39,464 nt of DNA, taken from Lachnospiraceae bacterium (GTDB taxonomy: Bacteria; Bacillota; Clostridia; Lachnospirales; Lachnospiraceae). The stretch spans positions 1-39,464 of the forward strand of contig JAFRKV010000053.1 in the NCBI GenBank assembly GCA_017431515.1, read 5' to 3'. The notes under the pieces are model-generated. The model had not been told where the DNA came from and made no database searches. It saw only the letters and a program-made list of their open reading frames with translations. The translations under genes were made by a program, and so were the position numbers. Of the stretch, positions 1-8,123 are shown in pieces. Position 1 is the first letter of the stretch. Each line of letters begins with the position of its first letter.

Positions 1-126
1 CCAATCCACGTATATCAGAGTGGCCAATGCCGGGAACTGATACCCGAGGCTCTTTCCAGATGCCTTCAGCAACAATTTAATAAGTTTGTGGTGATCTCTG
101 AAATTTTGTACTTGACAGGAGGTCAT
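1..126 (-). other. Possible truncated ORF at window edge
   Basis: On the minus strand an ATG at 126 opens a frame of 42 codons that reaches base 1 without a stop. A GAAGGA purine tract lies about 11 nt upstream, inside the 3' end of the helicase gene. The peptide (starting MTSCQVQNF) matches nothing I recognise. The other strand and frames also stay open for short distances, so this could be chance. The stretch otherwise shows no RNA gene or clear terminator. Confidence 0.2.
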
Positions 127-132
127 TACATA

Positions 133-1959
133 TCAGTCTTTCCGCAATGCTTCCGCGATATAAGGAGACGGGACTTGTCCCTCTCCTTTTTCATTTTTGA
201 CCGCCAATAGGATCAGCTCCTTTTTGGCTCGGGTCATCCCCACATACACCATCCGCCGCTCCTCTTCCAGTTCCGAGGGCAGCATCGCCTTGTGGTACGG
301 CATGACGCCGTCATTCATGTCATAAAGATACACCCGGTCAAACTCCAGCCCTTTCGCTCCATGCAGCGTCGCCAGCGTCACTGCCTCCGGATCCTTTGCC
401 CCTTCCTTCTCCTTTTGCCAAAGCTCCTTTGTAAATAACGCAATATGCGCTTTCCACGCCTCCATCGAGGCGAATCCCCTTGCCGTTTCCTGCAGGTCGT
501 CCAGCCGCTCCGTCAGTTCCTGCACCGGGAGATTCCGTTCGTTTGCGTATTCCGCGATAAAGTCATCATACCCGATCTTCTTCCGGATATAATTCACGCC
601 GGCATAAGGGTTCATCCTGCGAAGATGCATGAGATCGGCGATCAACGTCTGTATGCGTTCTGCGATCCATGGCTTCTCCGCATAAGCCGACGCCAGCTTC
701 TCCAGAGAAACCGTCTCTGCAGGCACCGCGTTCCGGCTGAGATAGCGCTTCGGCCGGTTCATCACCCGCAGGAAGTCCGATCGCTTCCTGCTGCCTGCGG
801 CAAGGGAAAAATAGGCAAACAGATCCTGCGCCACAAAGTGCTGGTAGGGATTCGGGATATGCTCCTTGCTGCGGATCGGGATATCCTCTGCCATCAGGCA
901 CTCCGCCAATGTCCACATCCTGCGATTCGTGCGGAAAAGCACCGCCGTCTGTATCCGGCGGTCTCCCTTCCGTTGTTCCTTCAGCTGCGCGATCACATAC
1001 GCAAGCTCTCCTCTCCCGTCCGAGAAGGTACGGACCGTCACAGGCGCACCGTCTTCTTTGGAAGAGATCAGTTCTTTTTCAAACCGGTTCTGATTGTGGC
1101 GGATCAGCCGCTGCGCCGCCGTTACCACGTTCCCCGTGCACCGGTAATTGGTTCCGAGCAAAACCTTCCTGCATGCCGGATAATCCTCGGGAAAATGCAG
1201 CATGATCTCCGGCGACGCCCCGCGGAATCGATAAATGGACTGGTCATCATCTCCCACGACGAACAGATTGTCCTGGGGCGCGGCAAGGAGCTTTACGATC
1301 TCATACTGAATCGGATTGATGTCCTGAAACTCGTCCACCAAAAGATACTGAAAGCGCTCCTGCCAGCCCCTCCGCAGTTCCTCCTTTTCCGAAAGCAGCC
1401 GGAAGGTCTTTGTCAGGAGGTCATCAAGATCGAAGAGCCTCCTCTTTTGCTTTTCCTCTTCATATTCCGCAAAAATCCGCGAGAACAGGCCATCGGCACT
1501 TTCTCCCTCCGTAGCCGTCTGATTGCTTCCCATGGTGTTTTTCCGATAGCTGATTTGCCGCAGGTAATCATGCACGCACTCCGCTTCTTCATCACATTTG
1601 ATCCCGGCGTGAAGCACGGCATTTCGCACCAGCGTATAACGCTGCTCTTCACGCAAAATACTCTGTGCGCCGATCCCGTATGCATGTTTTAAAATCTGGA
1701 AAAAGATGGCATGGAATGTGCCGAAGGTGACTGCTGACTGCTTCTGTCCTGTCAGCAAAAGGAAACGATCCCGCATCTCTGCTGCGGCGGCTTTTGTGAA
1801 GGTGACCACCAGAATCTGTTCCGGCGGTTTCTTTCGTTCCTGCGTCAAAAACCTGATCCGTTCTGTGATGACTGTCGTTTTGCCGGACCCGGGTCCGGCC
1901 AGGACAAGGCACGGTCCGTTCTCGTGCCTTGCCGCCTCCATTTGTGTCGAATCTAACAT
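133..1959 (-). CDS. UvrD/PcrA-type ATP-dependent DNA helicase (superfamily 1A)
   Basis: Predicted 608-aa 3'-5' DNA helicase acting in repair or replication restart. The N-terminus carries a Q-motif-like DSTQ, then Walker A (LAGPGSGKTT, about residues 20-30). Walker B is LLVDEFQD, followed by motif III VVGDDDQSIYRFRGA, the TLHGAKGLEFD motif and the C-terminal VYVGMTRAKKEL motif. It is shorter than typical UvrD/PcrA (about 720 aa), mainly through a shorter tail, but all core helicase motifs are present. The ATG is preceded by AAGGAGG at 5-nt spacing. It lies 19 nt downstream of gltX and is probably co-transcribed with it. Whether it is PcrA itself or a secondary UvrD paralogue cannot be decided here, so no symbol is given. 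Confidence 0.9.
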   Translation of the reverse strand: MLDSTQMEAARHENGPCLVLAGPGSGKTTVITERIRFLTQERKKPPEQILVVTFTKAAAAEMRDRFLLLTGQKQSAVTFGTFHAIFFQILKHAYGIGAQSILREEQRYTLVRNAVLHAGIKCDEEAECVHDYLRQISYRKNTMGSNQTATEGESADGLFSRIFAEYEEEKQKRRLFDLDDLLTKTFRLLSEKEELRRGWQERFQYLLVDEFQDINPIQYEIVKLLAAPQDNLFVVGDDDQSIYRFRGASPEIMLHFPEDYPACRKVLLGTNYRCTGNVVTAAQRLIRHNQNRFEKELISSKEDGAPVTVRTFSDGRGELAYVIAQLKEQRKGDRRIQTAVLFRTNRRMWTLAECLMAEDIPIRSKEHIPNPYQHFVAQDLFAYFSLAAGSRKRSDFLRVMNRPKRYLSRNAVPAETVSLEKLASAYAEKPWIAERIQTLIADLMHLRRMNPYAGVNYIRKKIGYDDFIAEYANERNLPVQELTERLDDLQETARGFASMEAWKAHIALFTKELWQKEKEGAKDPEAVTLATLHGAKGLEFDRVYLYDMNDGVMPYHKAMLPSELEEERRMVYVGMTRAKKELILLAVKNEKGEGQVPSPYIAEALRKD

Positions 1960-1978
1960 GAATCCTCCTTGGGGCTGC

Positions 1979-3436
1979 CTATGGCAATTCCGCCCCCAGC
2001 TTTGCGATCGCTTCCCGGATGCGGGATAACGACTCTTCTTTCCCGAGAATCTCCATCAGCTCTGTGGCGCCCCCCGGCGTTGACGGTTTTCCGGAAAGGG
2101 CTGTCCTGATGGGCCAGAGCACATAGCCGTTTTTGTACCCTTTTTCCTGCGCAAACGCCGTAAGCGCCGCATACAGTGCGTCATTGGAATAATCCGTCTG
2201 CACTTCCAGCACCGGCAGCACCTCCTGCAGCAGGGAATAGGAACTCTCCGGCGTGGTCTTCATTTTTTTATGCGCGTAGAGTGCGATGTCATAAGACGGC
2301 ACCGCTTCAAAGAAATCCACCAGCCCCGGAATGTCCGGGAAGATCTCGATCCGGCTTTGCACCATATGCAGAATCTTCTCCTGATCACAGTCCCGCTTCA
2401 CCGTTTCCGCAAGAATCGGCCCGGCCGTCTTTTTGAACTCCTCATAGGGAAGCTTCTTAATATATTCCCCGTTCATCCATCTGAGCTTCGTATAGTCAAA
2501 GACCGCCGGCGCTTTGTTAATATGGTGGTAATCAAACTTTTTGACCAGTTCCTCCAGAGTCATGATCTCTTCATTATCCTCGGGGCTCCAGCCCAGCAGC
2601 GCCACAAAATTCACCACCGCTTCGGTGAGAAACCCCTGTTCGATAAGATCCTCATAAGAGGAGTGTCCGCTCCGTTTGCTGAGCTTCTCATGCTCCTCAT
2701 TCGTGATGAGCGGACAGTGGACATACACCGGCACTTCCCACCCAAACGCCTCATACAGGCGGTTATATTTCGGAGACGAAGACAGGTACTCGTTTCCCCG
2801 CACCACATGGGTGATCCCCATGAGATGATCGTCCACCACATTCGCGAAATTGTAGGTCGGATACCCGTCGGACTTGATCAGGATCATATCGTCCAGCTCC
2901 GCGTTATCCACCGTAATGGATCCGTAGATCTCATCTTCAAACGTCGTCGTCCCGGTGCGGGGGTTATTCTGCCGGATTACATAGGGCTTCCCTGCCGCCA
3001 GATTTGCTTCCACTTCCTCTTTGGAAAGAGACAGGCAATGCTTGTCATACAGGGAAATCTCTTTCCCCGCCACCGTCTGCTTTAAGGATGCCAGCCGCTC
3101 TGCGTCGCAGAAGCAGTAATACGCTTCTCCCTTTTCGATCAGCTTCTTTGCATACTCCAGATAAATGCCCTTTTCCTGACGCTCGCTCTGGACATACGGC
3201 CCCACGCCGCCGTCCTTATCCGGACCTTCATCATGGAGAAGCCCTGTGGCCGCGAGGGTCCGGTAGATAATGTCCACCGCGCCCTCCACGTAGCGCTCCT
3301 GATCCGTATCCTCGATGCGGAGAATAAACTCCCCGCCCGCATGCTTTGCAATCAGATAAGCATACAGCGCCGTTCTGAGATTCCCGACATGCATCCTGCC
3401 TGTGGGACTCGGCGCAAACCGTGTTCGAATTTTCAT
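1979..3436 (-). CDS. gltX: Glutamyl-tRNA synthetase
   Basis: 485-aa class I aminoacyl-tRNA synthetase that charges tRNA-Glu, and possibly tRNA-Gln as a non-discriminating enzyme in Gram-positives. The N-terminus has the HIGH-type signature [17 protein letters not shown]. The KMSKS-type loop is KLSKRSG at about residue 255. Length matches the family. AGGAG precedes the ATG by about 10 nt. It lies between the hydrogenase (27 nt upstream) and the helicase (19 nt downstream) on the same strand, suggesting one transcript. No T-box leader is visible because it sits inside a gene string. Discrimination between Glu and Gln tRNAs cannot be read from the sequence. Confidence 0.97.
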   Translation of the reverse strand: MKIRTRFAPSPTGRMHVGNLRTALYAYLIAKHAGGEFILRIEDTDQERYVEGAVDIIYRTLAATGLLHDEGPDKDGGVGPYVQSERQEKGIYLEYAKKLIEKGEAYYCFCDAERLASLKQTVAGKEISLYDKHCLSLSKEEVEANLAAGKPYVIRQNNPRTGTTTFEDEIYGSITVDNAELDDMILIKSDGYPTYNFANVVDDHLMGITHVVRGNEYLSSSPKYNRLYEAFGWEVPVYVHCPLITNEEHEKLSKRSGHSSYEDLIEQGFLTEAVVNFVALLGWSPEDNEEIMTLEELVKKFDYHHINKAPAVFDYTKLRWMNGEYIKKLPYEEFKKTAGPILAETVKRDCDQEKILHMVQSRIEIFPDIPGLVDFFEAVPSYDIALYAHKKMKTTPESSYSLLQEVLPVLEVQTDYSNDALYAALTAFAQEKGYKNGYVLWPIRTALSGKPSTPGGATELMEILGKEESLSRIREAIAKLGAELP

Positions 3437-3463
3437 TTCTCTCTTGTCTCCTGCTTTTCTTAA

Positions 3464-4921
3464 TTATTCCCGATGCATGGAAAACTGATCCATGGGGTAG
3501 TTTGCAAGGTTTCCGTGGATCGACCGCCCGTCCGCCTGATTGAGTAGTTCGTCCCTGCTCTTTTTGGTGGAGATATAGTCATTGAACGCGCTGGGCCCGC
3601 CGACGCAGCCGCCTTCGCAGGCCATGCCCTCGATGAAGTCCTCTGGAAGCTTGCCCGCTTTCAGGAGCATGAGCGCTTTCTTGCACTCTTTTGCCCCGTT
3701 GGCGACGCAGACCTTCGCATCATCCACAACCCGCCCGTTCTCTCTCAGGCTCTGGAGCACAGCCGCCGTCACACCGCCGGAATTGCCGAACCGTTTTCCG
3801 TAAATGGAAGCCTCCTGATAAGTGGTGTCGTCCAGCCGCAGGGTCACTCCCTTCGCGCGCATGATCGCCCGGATCTCGCTGTAGGACAGGGCGTAGTCGG
3901 CATTCCCTTCGATCTTCTGGTCCACGATCTCGGATTTCTTGGCCACGCAGGGCCCGATAAAGACCGTGACGCAGTCCGGATCCTTGGATTTCAGCATTCT
4001 GGAAACCGCGGCCATCGGGGAGATCGTAGTGGATACCCGGTCCTTCAATTCCGGGAAGTGCCTGCGCACCATGTTCACGAACGCCGGGCAGCAGGAGGTC
4101 ACCTTCTTTTCACCCACCTGATAGGCTTCCTGCCATTCCTCCGCTTCATAGGCCGCCGTCATATCCCCGCCCAGGCCGACTTCCACGAATCCGTCAAAGC
4201 CCAGCTCCTCCACGGCCTTTTTCCAGCTGTTCATGGTGATATCGGGGCCGAACTGTCCTTCCGTCGCCGGCGCCACCATCGCATAGACCTTTTTCTTCGG
4301 ATCCTTCATCGCGTTGATCACAGGCACGATCCACCGTTTCATGCCGATAGCGCCGAAGGGGCAGCTGTGAATGCACTGGCCGCAGCGGATGCATTTCTTC
4401 TCGTCGATGACGGAGATCCCGTGCTCGTCATAGGTGATGGCATCCACCGGACAGGCATTTTTACAGGGGCGTTTCAGATGCGCGATGGCATTGTAAGGAC
4501 AGGCTTTCGCGCAGTGCCCGCATTCCTTGCATTTCTGGGGATCGATGTGGGAACGGTCTCTTCCCGCTTCAATGGCGCCGAATTTGCACGCATTGATGCA
4601 GGCTTTCCCGAGACAGTTCTGGCAGTTTTCCGTCACCGTGTAGGTGCTGATGGGGCAGTCCTCGCAGGCTGCGTGGATGACCTGAATGATATTGCCGTCA
4701 TCCACCGGACCGGAAGCCTTTCCCTCGCAGAGCTTGATCCGCTGCCGGATGATCTCCCGCTCTTTATACACACAGCACCGGAACTGCGGCGTCGGCCCCG
4801 GAATGATCTGATACGGGATATCCTCCCTTGCCGTTTCCAGATCTCCGTCAAACGCATGCTTTGCGACGACGCGCAGCACCTCATGCTTGACCTTGATCAC
4901 ATTTTCATCCGCATTCATCAT
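3464..4921 (-). CDS. Monomeric [FeFe] hydrogenase with N-terminal ferredoxin-like clusters
   Basis: 485-aa iron-only hydrogenase. Residues 85-190 hold many cysteines in Cx2C and Cx3CP patterns (for example CKECGHCAKACP at 131-141 and CIRCGQCIHSCP at 177-188), enough for several [4Fe-4S] clusters. The H-cluster motifs follow: TSCCPAF (275-281), GPCVAKKSE (323-331) and MACEGGCVGGP (433-443). These are variants of the canonical TSCCPxW, MPCxxKKxE and ACPGGC motifs and fit a group B-like monomeric enzyme rather than the classical group A type. It probably couples ferredoxin to H2 metabolism or senses H2. RBS AAGGAGG precedes the first of two tandem ATGs. It lies 15 nt downstream of the unknown four-gene block, so it could share that block's transcript. 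Confidence 0.9.
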   Translation of the reverse strand: MMNADENVIKVKHEVLRVVAKHAFDGDLETAREDIPYQIIPGPTPQFRCCVYKEREIIRQRIKLCEGKASGPVDDGNIIQVIHAACEDCPISTYTVTENCQNCLGKACINACKFGAIEAGRDRSHIDPQKCKECGHCAKACPYNAIAHLKRPCKNACPVDAITYDEHGISVIDEKKCIRCGQCIHSCPFGAIGMKRWIVPVINAMKDPKKKVYAMVAPATEGQFGPDITMNSWKKAVEELGFDGFVEVGLGGDMTAAYEAEEWQEAYQVGEKKVTSCCPAFVNMVRRHFPELKDRVSTTISPMAAVSRMLKSKDPDCVTVFIGPCVAKKSEIVDQKIEGNADYALSYSEIRAIMRAKGVTLRLDDTTYQEASIYGKRFGNSGGVTAAVLQSLRENGRVVDDAKVCVANGAKECKKALMLLKAGKLPEDFIEGMACEGGCVGGPSAFNDYISTKKSRDELLNQADGRSIHGNLANYPMDQFSMHRE

Positions 4922-4936
4922 GGCTTTTTACCTCCT

Positions 4937-6103
4937 TTATGCATCCCCCAGAATTTTGTCGATGGTCTTTAACACGCTTTCCATTTCAGCACGCCCCGCC
5001 GGATCCTTCTCCAGCAGTTTTTCAATATGGGCGCGTTCTTCTTTGATCTTGCCGGTGCCGTACTCGATCCGCTGGCGGAGCTTCTGCCGGCGGACGATCA
5101 TGTTATGCTTGACCTCCACCATTTCCCGGGGATCGATGAGCGCCTCCGGCGTCGAGATCCACACCGTCGCGTCATAAAGCCGGTACCCCCGCAGGAGCTT
5201 TAACAGCTTATCGCTGTAATAACTCAGATCCTGACTGTTGGCTGAGAACTTCGCCCGCTCGCGCACCGCCTCCTGATAATCCTCCCAGGTTTTCAAAAGC
5301 TCTCTGGAGGATCTCACATGGTACTTCTCCGAGGTGTAATCCACCGCGTTCTTGATGTTGACGTATTTGATCCGGATTTTATTGAGGAGCTTGATGGCAT
5401 GGTTCAGGTTCACATCGCACTGTTTGATCTCCTGCTCCTCCCTCATCAGTTTGAGATACACAAAAAATCCCGCGATCGCCAGTACTGCGCAGAGAATGAC
5501 AAACAGCGTAATCAGGTGCAGCTTGAACGCAAACTCCAGCACCAGCATCATGACCACAAAAGCGATTGCCGTGGAAAAGAGCGCCCTGAGCAAAATCCGG
5601 TAACGGTGGGTGGCGTCTCTGGCGTCCTCCCCGTACATCTCCCATTGCACCTTTTCGCTTTCCAGATAGTTCATATCCCGTTCCAGGGTCGCAAGATACG
5701 CTTCGTTGGCGGCAAACCGCTCAATCACATCCGGCATCCGCTTCTCTTCGCGCTCCATTTCGCGAAACACCACATCCGAGATCTTCTTTTCCTTTTTCAG
5801 AAGCTTCTCGCGGTCCTTTGTCAGCTTCACCACATGCTCCGCCGTTTCGGACAGCACCTTTTTCTCATCCTCCGGCAGCTCCTGCAGTTTCTCCACATCG
5901 GCCAGATAAGAGGTCACCACGCGGTACTCCGCCCGGGCATCCTCCAGCTCCCTTGCCATCTCGATCAGCTCTTCACATCCGTCCACCGCCGCATGGGACG
6001 CCGACACAGGATAGGCTCTTTCGTCTCTGGCCAGATCCTGCTCGATGTCTTCAAACGTCGGCTCTTTTTTTCTTCTGCGAAACAGTTTGGAAAAAAACGA
6101 CAT
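4937..6103 (-). CDS. Coiled-coil protein with two central membrane helices (unknown function)
   Basis: 388-aa protein of no recognised function. Residues 15-165 and 220-388 are strongly charged, heptad-like helical segments rich in Glu, Lys and Arg. Two hydrophobic helices at about 172-191 and 197-218 are separated by a very short turn, so both coiled-coil arms should lie on the same side of the membrane, presumably the cytoplasm since no signal peptide is visible. The N-terminus is basic (residues 6-13). It is the last gene of the four-gene block, 12 nt after the 256-aa protein, with GGAGG 6 nt before the ATG. Its membrane location suggests it anchors the complex formed by its neighbours; this is inference. 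Confidence 0.75.
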   Translation of the reverse strand: MSFFSKLFRRRKKEPTFEDIEQDLARDERAYPVSASHAAVDGCEELIEMARELEDARAEYRVVTSYLADVEKLQELPEDEKKVLSETAEHVVKLTKDREKLLKKEKKISDVVFREMEREEKRMPDVIERFAANEAYLATLERDMNYLESEKVQWEMYGEDARDATHRYRILLRALFSTAIAFVVMMLVLEFAFKLHLITLFVILCAVLAIAGFFVYLKLMREEQEIKQCDVNLNHAIKLLNKIRIKYVNIKNAVDYTSEKYHVRSSRELLKTWEDYQEAVRERAKFSANSQDLSYYSDKLLKLLRGYRLYDATVWISTPEALIDPREMVEVKHNMIVRRQKLRQRIEYGTGKIKEERAHIEKLLEKDPAGRAEMESVLKTIDKILGDA

Positions 6104-6115
6104 GCCCTGCCTCCG

Positions 6116-6886
6116 TTACATCACCTGGCTGTATTTGCGGTACGCATTTTTATATTCGTGAATCCGCTTGAGAAGCGTCTTGTAAAACCCGTCTGTATCG
6201 CTTTCCCTCAGCCGTTCCTTTGCGTCTCCAATCAGCGTCAGATACGACGGATCCTGATTCTCTCCGGATACGGGAAAGCCGGATTTCCGATAGGTCCTGC
6301 ACAGTTCCAAAAGCTTCAGCGTATATTCCGACTGGTTCTTGGCTGCCGCCGTAAAAAAGCATTCCTCCGCCTCCGCGAAAAGAAACAGCCCCGCGTATGC
6401 ACAGCCCAGGTTGTGCCAGACATTGCCCACTTCCTGCTCCGACTCCTGCCGCCTTTCCCCGGATTGCAGAAGCATGCGGTATTCGGTGATGGCCCGGGCG
6501 TACATTTCCCGTTTCAGGTAATGGTCCGCGCGGATCTTTCTGCACTGGAACGCCGATTTGTTGCGAAGCCCTTTCAAAACCGCGTCGCATTCCTGCAATT
6601 CTTCCTTATTAAGATATCCGCAGCCTAGGAGGATCGTCATAAAGAAGGGATAAGCCGCATCCTCCCTCCGCCGCACCTGTCGCAGTTCCCCGGCGAGTTT
6701 CGTCTCCCCCAGCTCATGCTCCACAAAGAGGATGAAGTCTTCACTCATCAGATCCTGTTCCAGATTGTAGAGGTTATGGCGAATATAGTAGCAGAGCTCT
6801 TCCATGGTGTAAATATTCAGCTCCGCGCTTTCAATATAAAACGGCTGCGCCGCGATTTTTCCGCTGCATAAGATCAGTTCACTCAT
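6116..6886 (-). CDS. TPR-like helical protein of unknown function
   Basis: 256-aa protein. The first 110 residues include acidic helices and a segment (about 25-60) rich in Tyr and Leu. Residues about 115-200 read as two or three tetratricopeptide-like helix pairs, for example the stretch beginning ADHYLKREMYARAITEYRML and the later VWHNLGCAYAGLFLFAEAEE. No catalytic motif, signal peptide or membrane segment is seen. The ATG overlaps the end of the upstream Hsp70-like gene by 8 nt, which indicates translational coupling. GGAG lies 9 nt upstream. A protein-protein adaptor role within the four-gene block is the simplest reading, but no function can be named. Confidence 0.7.
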   Translation of the reverse strand: MSELILCSGKIAAQPFYIESAELNIYTMEELCYYIRHNLYNLEQDLMSEDFILFVEHELGETKLAGELRQVRRREDAAYPFFMTILLGCGYLNKEELQECDAVLKGLRNKSAFQCRKIRADHYLKREMYARAITEYRMLLQSGERRQESEQEVGNVWHNLGCAYAGLFLFAEAEECFFTAAAKNQSEYTLKLLELCRTYRKSGFPVSGENQDPSYLTLIGDAKERLRESDTDGFYKTLLKRIHEYKNAYRKYSQVM

Positions 6887-8111
6887 GAATCACATACTCC
6901 CAGCTTTTTTCCGTCGCCCGGACAATCTCCCCAAAGCCCAAGTCCTTCACGGTCACGCGAATTTTTTTATCCGACTCCGGCTTGGCCGTGATCCGCAGCC
7001 GGCTCGTCTTATCCTCCCGCTCCGGAAAATCCAAAAGCTCCACGGACTGGATCTTGGCGTCCCGGCTCTGAGGCTCCTGCAGCCAGAAATCAATCTCCGG
7101 CTTGCCGCTTAAAATCACCTCCACCGTGCCCACCGCGTCATACCAGCTTTCCCCCGCGGTGAGAAGCGTCAGGAACGAAAGTTCCCTTTCGTTTCGCACC
7201 TTGACGCTGACGTTGACCTTCAGCTCATTATCTCCCATGTAAACATAGTTCCAGGGTTTGACGCCTCCCTTTACAAGGGCGGCGTAGCTGGCCCCCTTGG
7301 AATAGAGATTGCGCCCGAGGAACGCTTTCCTGCCGCGGCATAATACCCGTAGTGATTCCTTCATCCAGCTGCTGTCAAACCCGTCTCCGGTCAGATAGGA
7401 GGTGGAAACGATCCGGTGCGCAAAAGCATCCTCGATGACTTCCGTAAACATCTCATCCAGATCCCGATAAAGCATCCCGTAATTTTTTTCCACGATCTGA
7501 ATCGTCTGGGGCGTGGTGCGTTCATTTCTGGAAAGGGCATAAAACCGAAGCATCCCCTCTGTCAGGTCAAACAGCGCCACCTCATGCAGATACAGATCCT
7601 CCGGCTGGCTCAGGGCGTAATAGTAAAAGCTCTCCCGGTTGTCCACCAGATGCACCTGCTCCTCCCGCAGGTCATTTTTTTTCAGCACCCGCTTTAAGAT
7701 CCCCACGCTTCCGGGCACAAGCTCCGGCACGGTCACCACAAGCTTTGCGATCTCCAGCTGATTGCCCAGCCGCCGCGGCAGCATCAACACCTTCCGGATA
7801 AACAGCGCCAGCAGCTCCTCCGCCTGATACACCGCATCCTCCACCTGGACCTCTTCTCCCGCAAGGGCTCTGCGGTAAAGATTGTCGACGACCACCACTT
7901 CCTCCGTCGCCGTTTTACTCACGTCATCTCCGTAAAACCACTGCCCGATTCCCTTTCTTTTGCAGATCGTCATGGGAATCTGATACTGCTCGCTTCCGTT
8001 GATGCGGCTGATGGTTTCCGGCTCTTTGGAAAGCTCCGTGCAGGAGCTGATCATGGCAAAATCCGGATTCAATTCCAATCCCAGATACAGTTTTGGTCTG
8101 TCAGTCAGCAT
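6879..8111 (-). CDS. Degenerate Hsp70/actin-fold protein (DUF5716-like, from memory)
   Basis: 410-aa protein whose layout follows an Hsp70-type actin-fold ATPase. A phosphate-1-like strand LYLGLELNPD (8-17) sits where DnaK has GIDLGTT. KLVVTVPEL (123-131) resembles the AVITVPA strand, and HLVDNRES (154-161) the INEPTAA helix. VALFDLTEGM (178-187) takes the place of VFDLGGGT, YLTGDGF (239-245) of the LVGGSTR adenosine loop, and KGASYAAL (272-279) of the DEAVAYGAA element. After 295 the sequence is beta-rich, like an Hsp70 substrate-binding domain. The glycine-rich phosphate loops are altered, so ATP hydrolysis may be lost or unusual. I recall a Lachnospiraceae family of this size annotated DUF5716, but this was not checked. 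GGAG lies 9 nt before the ATG. Confidence 0.65.
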   Translation of the reverse strand: MLTDRPKLYLGLELNPDFAMISSCTELSKEPETISRINGSEQYQIPMTICKRKGIGQWFYGDDVSKTATEEVVVVDNLYRRALAGEEVQVEDAVYQAEELLALFIRKVLMLPRRLGNQLEIAKLVVTVPELVPGSVGILKRVLKKNDLREEQVHLVDNRESFYYYALSQPEDLYLHEVALFDLTEGMLRFYALSRNERTTPQTIQIVEKNYGMLYRDLDEMFTEVIEDAFAHRIVSTSYLTGDGFDSSWMKESLRVLCRGRKAFLGRNLYSKGASYAALVKGGVKPWNYVYMGDNELKVNVSVKVRNERELSFLTLLTAGESWYDAVGTVEVILSGKPEIDFWLQEPQSRDAKIQSVELLDFPEREDKTSRLRITAKPESDKKIRVTVKDLGFGEIVRATEKSWEYVIHE

Positions 8112-8123
8112 TTTGATACGCTC

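Noticed and set aside
5318-6628. 436-aa plus-strand frame
   Set aside because: It runs across two minus-strand genes and their junction, is rich in His, Arg and Leu as typical antisense frames, and has no RBS.
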